The notes under the pieces were generated by a model that was not told where the DNA came from, searched no databases, and was given only the letters and a program-made list of their open reading frames with translations. 9,077 nt of DNA from an uncultured Clostridia bacterium (lineage in GTDB: Bacteria > Bacillota > Clostridia > Lachnospirales > Lachnospiraceae), in the NCBI GenBank assembly GCA_947304065.1, contig CAMZAI010000111.1, positions 1 through 9,077 on the forward strand. The letters run 5' to 3'. Below, one piece after another: positions 1 to 6,744 of the stretch. Position numbers and translations under genes: made by a program. Positions within the stretch are counted from its first letter, which is position 1; every line of letters begins with the position of its first letter.

Positions 1-378
1 AACAAGACCTCATCGGCGATCCGCATCACGCACTTCCCGACAGGTATCGTTGTTTCCTGTCAGAATGAGCGTTCGCAGTACCAGAACAAGGACAAGGCCA
101 TGCAGATCCTGAAGTCCAAGCTCCTTCTCTTAAAGCAGCAGGAGAACCTCAACAAGACCGCCGATATCCGCGGTGAAGTAAAGGACAACAATTTCGGAAG
201 CCAGATCCGTTCGTATTTCCTCCAGCCCTACAAGATGATCAAGGATCTTCGTACGGGCGTGAGCACCGCGAACGCGGATGCGGTACTGAACGGAGACATT
301 GACATTTACATAAACGGTTACCTTAAGTGGCTCAAGCAGGGCTGCCCGCCTTACAAGGGAGGAGATCTTTCCGAGTAA
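1..378 (+). CDS. prfB: Peptide chain release factor 2 (RF2), C-terminal part
   Basis: This is the last 125 codons of RF2, which recognises UGA and UAA stop codons on the ribosome and triggers peptide release. The frame is open from base 1, so the gene begins before the window. The first residues (NKTSSAIRITHFPTGI, then QNERSQ) are the stretch that in class I release factors directly follows the catalytic GGQ motif, so GGQ itself should lie just upstream. Further on, FGSQIRSYFLQPYKMIKD and the DLRTG block match the RF2 signature (RF1 differs here). The protein ends after YLKW with a short tail, KQGCPPYKGGDLSE, slightly longer than in many RF2s. It is a housekeeping gene at the border of the signalling cluster. 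The programmed +1 frameshift typical of prfB would lie at its 5' end and cannot be seen here. Confidence 0.95.
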   Translation, partial: NKTSSAIRITHFPTGIVVSCQNERSQYQNKDKAMQILKSKLLLLKQQENLNKTADIRGEVKDNNFGSQIRSYFLQPYKMIKDLRTGVSTANADAVLNGDIDIYINGYLKWLKQGCPPYKGGDLSE

Positions 379-383
379 GCCGG

Positions 384-397
384 CTGCGGGAACGCAG
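384..397 (+). other. Small perfect hairpin with GGAA (GNRA) loop between prfB and the CheW-like gene
   Basis: CTGCG, GGAA, CGCAG forms a perfect 5-bp stem with a GNRA-type tetraloop, 5 nt after the prfB stop codon and 6 nt before the AGGAGGT of the next gene. There is no following T tract, so it is not an intrinsic terminator. It could be an mRNA stability or processing element, or chance. The stem is short and the functional reading is weak. Confidence 0.3.
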
Positions 398-415
398 GGA
401 AACAGGAGGTCATAT

Positions 416-952
416 ATGGGTAAAATTCAGGTTATCTTTTCGGTGGGACGCGGCAATTATTCCTTTGACAGCTTATACGTGCGCGCTGTCGAGAAAAAGC
501 CCGACATTAAGCTCCTTCCCGGAGCACCCGGGTGCATTTCGGGTCTGGTTGACTTAAGAGGCGAGCTGGTCCCGATACTTGACCTGCACAAAAAGTTCAA
601 TACCGGCCTTACCGCGTCTTCGGAGTCGGACGTGATCTTCGTGAACACGGAAGAAGGATGCCTCGGATGCACCGTGGACAGGGTTGTCGAGATCGGCGCG
701 GTAACGGAGGACCTCGAGATCGAGCTCCCTTACCTGATCCGCTCGGCTGCTACCGAGTATGTCGACGAGATCGTCAGCTACAAGGACGGTCTGGTCACCG
801 CGATCAATCAGGACAAGCTGCTGAGCGACGATGAGAAGGCTTCGCTTAAGAAAGTTTTCGACAAGGCAAAGAAAAAGGCCGAAAAGGACGCTGAGAAAAA
901 GGCGGCAAAAGAAGCTGAGAAGGCGGCCGCAGAGGCTGCAAAAGAGGAATGA
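416..952 (+). CDS. CheW-domain adaptor with charged Ala/Lys/Glu-rich C-terminal tail
   Basis: The protein has 178 residues. Residues about 4-140 form a CheW-like domain: an N-terminal strand (KIQVIFSVGRGNYSF), then the hallmark GLVDLRGELVPILDL segment (residues about 43-58), then a second half (DVIFVNTEEGCLGCTVDRV). CheW domains couple chemoreceptors to the kinase CheA by SH3-like protein contacts and have no enzymatic activity. Residues 143-178 are a tail in which 32 of 36 residues are Ala, Lys, Glu or Asp, predicted to be one long charged helix; classical CheW proteins of about 150 residues lack it. The start is well supported: AGGAGGT at 404-410 lies 5 nt before ATG. Its stop codon overlaps or nearly touches the cyclase gene, so it is probably co-translated. 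No CheA, receptor or CheY lies beside it in this window, so its partner is unknown; it may serve a distant chemotaxis array or the cyclase next door. Confidence 0.88.
   Translation: MGKIQVIFSVGRGNYSFDSLYVRAVEKKPDIKLLPGAPGCISGLVDLRGELVPILDLHKKFNTGLTASSESDVIFVNTEEGCLGCTVDRVVEIGAVTEDLEIELPYLIRSAATEYVDEIVSYKDGLVTAINQDKLLSDDEKASLKKVFDKAKKKAEKDAEKKAAKEAEKAAAEAAKEE
943..948 (+). promoter_or_regulatory. Ribosome binding site that decides the cyclase start
   Basis: AGAGGA lies inside the last codons of the CheW-like gene. It is 6 nt before ATG 955 but directly abuts ATG 949, which is too close for initiation. It therefore favours 955 over the ATGA-overlapping start at 949 (two residues longer). Either way, the two genes are positioned for translational coupling. 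Confidence 0.55.
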
Positions 953-954
953 CA

Positions 955-3096
955 ATGAATAACGGTCTCAAAAAGGTATTTGCCGTTAAGATCGTAATAG
1001 GAAGCATGATCGCGTTCGTTCTGGCTGCGCTCATGCTTACTTCAAATTTGCGCGCGGAGCGCATGAGAAGAAAGACTTCCGATTTCGGGCAGGGCTGGAA
1101 GCTGGAGTCCGGCAAGGAAGTGTATCTCGACAGTGTCGGCTCGGGCACATACGGCAGAAGGATCGTATTGTCAAAAAATCTGCCCAAACAGCTTGAGCTC
1201 GGCGAGGATCTGTGCTTTGCAAGCTACAATTCTAATTTCGACGCTTATATCGACGGCGAGCTCGTTTACTCGTATCATACGGGTGAGAACCTTACGGGTA
1301 AGGGCTACGGAGTCGCATATCACTATATCAGCATGAACCCCCTGTACGCCGGGAAACAGGTCACTTTTATCATGTCTCCCGTACTTGACAGCGGCAAAGG
1401 CGGCAGGCTGGGCCTCATGTGCCTTGAGAGCTTCAGGAGATACCAGAAGCGTTTTTCACGCGCCAACAGAATGGCGTTCCAGCTTTCAAACAGCATGATA
1501 ATCATAGGTTTCCTGCTGCTGCTCATCTGCGGATTTGCTCCGTTCGGACAGAACAGGAAGGCTGCGGTCACGCTGGGCATTTCCACGATGATCAACGGCT
1601 TCTGGCTGTCGAACGATACCGGAATGTGGCGTCTCTTATTCGGAGATGTGCTCTTCTGCCGTCTGATCGACCACATATTCATGCATATCTGGATCGTGCC
1701 GATGCTGCTGCTCGCGTATTACATCACAAAGGAGCGCAACAGGCTCTATCCGAAGCTTATTATCGCCGCTGCTGCGGTTGATATCGCTGCTTTCCTGATC
1801 CTCAGATACGCGTTCGGCTGCGACATGGCAAACCTTACGCCGATCATGATGGTCTACTACGCGGTTGAAGCTGCGATAGGCTGCGCGATGCTCGTGAACA
1901 ACAGGCGCTTCTGCGACAATCTTAAGATCCCGACAGGGACCAAGCTGCTTGTGGCGGGCTTTATCACGATGGCGGGATGTCTTATCGTGGATTCTGCGAT
2001 CTATATAGGCGGCGTCAGGAACGGCGCGGGCCGCGGAAGATTTTCACGTATCGGTCTGATAACGTTCTTCGTGCTGACGGTCATTACGCTGATCCGCAAC
2101 TGGACACAGGAGAAAAAGGAGATGAGGCGCGACCGCTTCATCAACAAGATGCTTCAGTATTCGATCATTACCAGCGATCCCGAATTGAGCGTTCACACAA
2201 TGATGGAATATGTCGGAACCGAGTTTGGAGCCGACCATGTATATATCTACGAGAACAGACATGACGGAACCTTCCACAATACCTACGAATGGTTCCGCGA
2301 TGGGCATGCGATGAGTCCGGATATTCCGGATTACAGCGATCTGTCAGACCGGAGTGTTCTCGATGAAGCCTCGAAGATCCTCGCGAAGGAACACAGGCTG
2401 GTATTCCCCGATGTAGAAGAGCTTAAGGACAGCGATCCCGTACTCTATGAGCTGTTTAAGAGCCTGAACGTCAGGAGAATGGTCGTAGGACCTCTCGAAT
2501 ACGGCGGAGAGCTGATCGGACTGTTCGGAGTCGACGACATGCCCGCAGACAGATGCGCGGAGCTCGGCGACACCATCTGGCTGATCTCGTATTTCGTTAC
2601 ACAGCTGCTCGTACAGCGCAATGAGAAGCGCAATCTCGTGCGCTACAGTTTCTTCGATACGCTTACCGGGATACGCAACAGGCGCGGTCTCGAAGAATTC
2701 GAGAAAAACAGCGGACGCGTATATCCTTACGGTTTCCTGATGTGCGATATCAACGGTCTGAAGAACGAGAACGATACCTACGGTCACGAAGCCGGAGACA
2801 GACTGATCACCGACATTGCGTCGAGCCTGACCGCTGTTTTCGGAGACACGAACGTATTCCGTATCGGCGGAGACGAGTTCGTTGCATATTCGTTCGTACC
2901 CATGGAAGAAGAATTTGACGCACAGATAAAGAAGGTGCGCGAACTGTTCGAGGCGAAGAACCGCAGCGCTTCGATAGGCTATGTATTCACGAAGGATCCT
3001 TCCGTATCGCGCGAGGAGGTAAAGGAACAGGCCGACTCGCTGATGTACGGCGAAAAAGAGAGATACTATTCGGGACGCAGGGACAGAAGAAGATAG
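955..3096 (+). CDS. Membrane diguanylate cyclase: extracytoplasmic domain, 7 TM, GAF-like, GGDEF
   Basis: The protein has 713 residues counted from ATG 955 (a start at 949 would add two). Residues 8-28 are a membrane anchor; about 35-175 form an outer, probably beta-rich domain (including the segment YIDGELVYSY); about 180-381 contain seven further hydrophobic helices. This order resembles 7TMR-DISM sensors, whose outer domain is thought to bind carbohydrates or other small ligands. Residues about 400-555 look like a GAF domain (PLEYGGELIGLFGVDD). The GGDEF domain (about 562-713) is intact: DTLTGIRNRRG at 568, metal-binding Asp598 in CDINGLK, NDTYGHEAGD from 606, GGDEF at 638-642 and a late ADSLMYGEKERYY. 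It should make cyclic-di-GMP from two GTP. The inhibitory RxxD site expected nine residues before GGDEF is FGDT instead, so product inhibition through that site is probably absent. The operon also encodes an HD-GYP enzyme that would remove the product. Confidence 0.9.
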   Translation: MNNGLKKVFAVKIVIGSMIAFVLAALMLTSNLRAERMRRKTSDFGQGWKLESGKEVYLDSVGSGTYGRRIVLSKNLPKQLELGEDLCFASYNSNFDAYIDGELVYSYHTGENLTGKGYGVAYHYISMNPLYAGKQVTFIMSPVLDSGKGGRLGLMCLESFRRYQKRFSRANRMAFQLSNSMIIIGFLLLLICGFAPFGQNRKAAVTLGISTMINGFWLSNDTGMWRLLFGDVLFCRLIDHIFMHIWIVPMLLLAYYITKERNRLYPKLIIAAAAVDIAAFLILRYAFGCDMANLTPIMMVYYAVEAAIGCAMLVNNRRFCDNLKIPTGTKLLVAGFITMAGCLIVDSAIYIGGVRNGAGRGRFSRIGLITFFVLTVITLIRNWTQEKKEMRRDRFINKMLQYSIITSDPELSVHTMMEYVGTEFGADHVYIYENRHDGTFHNTYEWFRDGHAMSPDIPDYSDLSDRSVLDEASKILAKEHRLVFPDVEELKDSDPVLYELFKSLNVRRMVVGPLEYGGELIGLFGVDDMPADRCAELGDTIWLISYFVTQLLVQRNEKRNLVRYSFFDTLTGIRNRRGLEEFEKNSGRVYPYGFLMCDINGLKNENDTYGHEAGDRLITDIASSLTAVFGDTNVFRIGGDEFVAYSFVPMEEEFDAQIKKVRELFEAKNRSASIGYVFTKDPSVSREEVKEQADSLMYGEKERYYSGRRDRRR

Positions 3097-3119
3097 TTTC
3101 GTATTGCAAATATTTAAAG

Positions 3120-3126
3120 AGGAGGT
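3120..3126 (+). promoter_or_regulatory. Ribosome binding site that decides the kinase start
   Basis: A full AGGAGGT sits in the short gap after the cyclase. ATG 3127 touches it with no spacer, while ATG 3133 lies at the ideal 6-nt distance. The protein therefore most likely starts at 3133 with MKRALIV, two residues shorter than the longest reading. Confidence 0.75.
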
Positions 3127-3132
3127 ATGGGC

Positions 3133-5961
3133 ATGAAAAGAGCGCTGATAGTTGCTATCGACCTCGTTATCATGGGTCTTATACTCTTCTTTATTGTTCA
3201 GTACGCAAATACAAAAATGCGCGAGAGCAACGAGAGCGTTATTGAAGCTTTCGGCAAAATGACCGTAACGGCGGAGCAGATCATCACCAACTATCTGGAG
3301 GATGAGCAGCATCTCTGCGACATTTGGACAAACTTCATCAACAGGTCTGCGGAGGCCGGAGAGCCCATGACCGCAGAGGACGCGATCTCGTATATCAGGA
3401 AGGCCAAGATCTCACCGAGCATTTACGGTCATCTGATATTCCCGGAGAGAGCTGACATGAGCGGAATCTCCACCCATCCGAAGGCGACGGGATCCGATGA
3501 TTACAGAGTTTCGTACCGCAATATCAATCTTTTTGACAATCTTTCCGAGGTGAGCAGCGTCGACGGCGTTATCAATCTCACGAGGGCGTATACAAATCCG
3601 CAGAACGGAGTTCAGTCCATAGCGTTCATGAATTTCGTCACGATCCTCGACGAAGACTCAGGGGAGCTCAAAGAGGCGCTCCTGATGCGCGTTGAGCCTG
3701 TGAGCATGCTCGAGGACAAGCTCGTGTTCCTTAACGGTGATTACGAGAGCGTCGAAATATCGATCATCAACAGGGAAGGCGACTATGTCGTTCACGGAAA
3801 GTCGCTGAAGAACAGCAATTTCTTTGAATTTTTCAAGTCCTACAACGAGGCTTCGGCTGAGGAATACAATAAAACGATCGAGCAGGTCACGTCCGGTACC
3901 GGTACCATGAGCATGCTCAATTCGAAGGGCGAAGAGTGCGTGATCTCATATACGCCCCTGTCGGTCATGAAGAGCTGGTTCCTTCTGGCTTACATCCCTG
4001 CGGGAGAGCTGGCGGTGAACACGGTCGTTGACTGGCTGCTGCTGGGCATAGTGGTCCTGGGACTGCTCGTACTGCTCGCATTTAACCTGCTCATGCTGAT
4101 GTTCTACAACAGGAAGCTGGCGGAAGCCGCCGCGGATGCCAATCAGGCCAACGCGGCGAAGTCGCACTTTCTTTCCACGATGTCCCACGATATCCGTACT
4201 CCGATGAACGCGATCCTGGGACTCAACGAGATGGTTCTGCGCGACAGCCGCGACGAAGAGATCACGGCGTATTCCGAGAGCATCAGGACTGCCGGCAAAA
4301 CGCTGCTCGGCCTGATCAACGATATCCTCGATTTCTCGAAGATCGAAGCGGGAAAGATGGATATAATCAATGTCGATTACAGCTTTGTTTCGATGCTGAA
4401 CGACCTTGTGAACATGGTCCAGGGAAAGGCCGAGGAAAAAGGACTCGCGTTTAATCTTGACGTGGACAGGGATATCCCGATGATCCTGAACGGAGACGAG
4501 ATACGCATTAAGCAGATCATCACGAATATCCTTTCGAATGCGGTAAAATATACGAAGGAAGGATCGATCACATTCAAGGCGGGTTTTGAAAAGATCGAAG
4601 ACAAGCCCGATTCCGTAAAGCTGAAGATCAGCATCAGCGATACGGGAATAGGCATTAAGCCCGAGGATCTCAAGCGCTTGTTTGTGGCCTTCGAACGTAT
4701 CGAGGAAAAGAGGAACAGGAATATCGAGGGAACCGGACTCGGCATGACGATTGCCCAGAGTTTCCTCATGATGATGGGCAGTCATCTCGAAGTGGAGAGC
4801 GAATACGGAAAAGGTTCCGTATTCTCATTTGAACTCGAGCAGGGCGTAAAGAGCTGGGAGCCCGTGGGCAGTTACGAGGACGCCTTCAGGCGTTCTGTTT
4901 CCGAAAGACAGAAGTACCGCGAGAGATTTATTGCGCCTTACGCGAAGGTTCTGGTGGTGGACGACACCCCGGTCAATCTGACCGTTTTCCAGAGCCTGCT
5001 CAAGCGCACGAAGATACAGATAGATACCGCGACGAGCGGCGACGAGTGCATTTGCCTGTACCGCCGCAAGCACTACGACATCATTTTCCTTGATCATATG
5101 ATGCCGGACAAGGACGGCATCGAGACGCTGAAGGAGATGAAGGAGATCACGGATACCCCGAACGGTGAGACACCTGTAGTATGCCTTACCGCGAACGCGA
5201 TATCGGGTATGCGTGAGATGTATATAAAGGCCGGCTTTGACGATTACATCACGAAGCCCATCGATCCCGACAGGCTCGAGCCGATGCTTATGCAGTATCT
5301 GCCGAAGGGCAAGATCGCGCCCGCGCCCGATGAGGACGAAGAGGACGATTACTTCATTCCCGATTTCATCTTTAAGCTCGACGAGCTCGATGTGAACTCG
5401 GGTCTGATCCACTGCGGAAACCGTGAGTCCTACATGATCACGCTGAAGATGTATCTTGACGCGGCTTCGAAGAACGCAGAGGATATCGAGAAATACTGGG
5501 CGGTCAGGGATATAAAGAACACGACGGTCAAGGTGCATGCCCTGAAGAGCACCTCGCGCGTGATCGGCGCCCTGAAGCTCGGAGATTTCGCGGCGCGGCT
5601 TGAAAAGGCCGGGGATTCGGGAGATACCGCGACTCTGGACAATGAGCTCGGCGAGCTTCTTGCACGTTACAGAAAGCTGGCTGAGGAACTTGCGCCTCTT
5701 AATGAAGCGGACGGAGAAGACGCGGACGACGGCCGTCCCGTCATTTCCAAGAAGGATATGAACGAGGCGTATGCCGCGCTTTCGGAATTCTGCGCGTCGT
5801 TTGATTACGACAGCGTGGTACACATCGTGGAGTCGCTCGGCGCATACAGATTCCCCGAAGAGGAAGCCACGCGCTTTGACGCTATCAAAAAAGCCGTCGA
5901 CAATTTTGATTATGACCTGATACCGGGAATACTGTCAGGGGGAGAAGATAATGGCCACTAG
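3133..5961 (+). CDS. Hybrid sensor histidine kinase with receiver, HPt and extra C-terminal helical domain
   Basis: The protein has 942 residues. TM helix about 4-24; extracytoplasmic sensor about 25-295, probably Cache-like (large single loop between two TM helices; assignment tentative); TM helix about 299-323. No HAMP domain is visible: a short coiled segment leads straight into HisKA, where His352 in MSHDIRTPMN is the autophosphorylation site. The ATPase domain shows the N-box (N465, N469), DTGIGI from 503 and GTGLGM at 533-538. The receiver has D610/D611, phospho-acceptor D654 in FLDHMMPDKDG, T686 and K708, so it is complete. The HPt domain carries His802 in VHALKSTSRVIGA. Residues about 867-942 are an additional domain of unknown function containing FDYD twice (890 and 925). 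All relay residues are present, so the expected route is His352 to Asp654 to His802 and then to a separate receiver. The downstream gene overlaps this one by 11 nt, which points to the double-receiver protein as a partner. Confidence 0.93.
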   Translation: MKRALIVAIDLVIMGLILFFIVQYANTKMRESNESVIEAFGKMTVTAEQIITNYLEDEQHLCDIWTNFINRSAEAGEPMTAEDAISYIRKAKISPSIYGHLIFPERADMSGISTHPKATGSDDYRVSYRNINLFDNLSEVSSVDGVINLTRAYTNPQNGVQSIAFMNFVTILDEDSGELKEALLMRVEPVSMLEDKLVFLNGDYESVEISIINREGDYVVHGKSLKNSNFFEFFKSYNEASAEEYNKTIEQVTSGTGTMSMLNSKGEECVISYTPLSVMKSWFLLAYIPAGELAVNTVVDWLLLGIVVLGLLVLLAFNLLMLMFYNRKLAEAAADANQANAAKSHFLSTMSHDIRTPMNAILGLNEMVLRDSRDEEITAYSESIRTAGKTLLGLINDILDFSKIEAGKMDIINVDYSFVSMLNDLVNMVQGKAEEKGLAFNLDVDRDIPMILNGDEIRIKQIITNILSNAVKYTKEGSITFKAGFEKIEDKPDSVKLKISISDTGIGIKPEDLKRLFVAFERIEEKRNRNIEGTGLGMTIAQSFLMMMGSHLEVESEYGKGSVFSFELEQGVKSWEPVGSYEDAFRRSVSERQKYRERFIAPYAKVLVVDDTPVNLTVFQSLLKRTKIQIDTATSGDECICLYRRKHYDIIFLDHMMPDKDGIETLKEMKEITDTPNGETPVVCLTANAISGMREMYIKAGFDDYITKPIDPDRLEPMLMQYLPKGKIAPAPDEDEEDDYFIPDFIFKLDELDVNSGLIHCGNRESYMITLKMYLDAASKNAEDIEKYWAVRDIKNTTVKVHALKSTSRVIGALKLGDFAARLEKAGDSGDTATLDNELGELLARYRKLAEELAPLNEADGEDADDGRPVISKKDMNEAYAALSEFCASFDYDSVVHIVESLGAYRFPEEEATRFDAIKKAVDNFDYDLIPGILSGGEDNGH

Positions 5962-6718
5962 GATACTATTGATCAGCAGCGGAAGCGGTTTTATGGTGGA
6001 CGCGCTTAAGTCGAACCTGAAGAAAACAGGTTTTTTGATCGTACAGTCCGAACCCGAAGTCCAGAGCATTGAGGCTGCCAAAGAAGAGGCGGACCTTATC
6101 CTGGTCTTTGCGGGTGAGTACGTGTACAATTCGGCGGATGCGCTTGTTTACCTGATGGACATCAGCAGGGACGAGGAGCGCCCCGTCTGCCTGATAGGCT
6201 ACGACGACGAGCTCGGCGAGATCAAGAAATACATTCCGGAAACCTACATCAAGAAGGAGATCAGACGCCCCTTCGACGCGAAATACGTTGCCGAGGGCTT
6301 AAAAGCCATTGCCGCGGCAGTTGAGGAAAAGCGTGCGGGCAAGCATATCCTGCTCGTGGATGACGATACGACTTTCCTGAAGATGATCCAGGGATGGCTT
6401 TCGGAGAAATACAGGATAACCGCTGTAAAGTCCGGTATCCAGGCGATCACTTACATGGCGAACCACAAGCCCGACCTGATCCTTCTCGACTACGATATGC
6501 CGATCACCCCGGGACCGCAGGTTATGGAGATGATCAGGAGCGAGTACCATTACAGCGATATTCCGATCATTTTCCTCACGGGCAAGTCAGACCGCGAGAG
6601 CATAATGAACGTTATGCGCCTCAAGCCTCAGGGCTACTTCTTAAAAACAATGCCGCGCGATGCGATCGTCGAGGCTATCGATAAATATTTTTCAGAGCAC
6701 AGATGGGACGGCATGTAA
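5951..6718 (+). CDS. Double-receiver response regulator; first receiver degenerate
   Basis: The protein has 255 residues and two CheY-like folds in tandem with no further output domain. The second (about 132-250) is complete: acidic pocket D137-D139 in LLVDDD, phospho-acceptor D180 in LLDYDMP, T210 in FLTGKSD and K232. The first (about 4-120) follows the same pattern but has SSG where the acidic residues belong and Phe53 (LILVFAGEY) at the phospho-acceptor position; it cannot be phosphorylated in the usual way and is probably a dimerisation or partner-binding module. The gene starts inside the kinase gene (11-nt overlap) with AGGGGGAG at 5937-5944 as ribosome binding site, 6 nt before ATG. 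Translational coupling makes it a likely phosphate acceptor from the HPt domain. It has no DNA-binding, enzymatic or RNA-binding domain, so it could act as an adaptor, a phosphate sink or a CheY-like effector. Confidence 0.88.
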   Translation: MATRILLISSGSGFMVDALKSNLKKTGFLIVQSEPEVQSIEAAKEEADLILVFAGEYVYNSADALVYLMDISRDEERPVCLIGYDDELGEIKKYIPETYIKKEIRRPFDAKYVAEGLKAIAAAVEEKRAGKHILLVDDDTTFLKMIQGWLSEKYRITAVKSGIQAITYMANHKPDLILLDYDMPITPGPQVMEMIRSEYHYSDIPIIFLTGKSDRESIMNVMRLKPQGYFLKTMPRDAIVEAIDKYFSEHRWDGM

Positions 6719-6744
6719 GGCTTTAGTCCCGGACAGGAGGCTGA

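Noticed and set aside
299..327. TTGACA at 299-304 as a possible -35 box for the operon
   Set aside because: It lies inside the prfB coding sequence (Asp-Ile-Asp), and 16-18 nt downstream there is no convincing -10 (best is TTAAGT, 3 of 6 matches).
949..952. ATGA overlap as the definite start of the cyclase
   Set aside because: The ribosome binding site at 943-948 abuts ATG 949 with no spacer but lies 6 nt before ATG 955, so the later start is preferred; the earlier one cannot be fully excluded.
2344..3312. Minus-strand open frame of 322 codons across the cyclase-kinase junction (similar ones at 3946-4785 and 4825-5823)
   Set aside because: These run antisense to intact GGDEF, HisKA and receiver motifs, show no domain of their own and arise from the codon bias of the + strand genes.
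3895..3906. GGTACCGGTACC, a 12-base perfect palindrome and tandem repeat
   Set aside because: It is in the middle of the kinase sensor domain and simply encodes Gly-Thr-Gly-Thr; no further copies or intergenic context suggest an operator.
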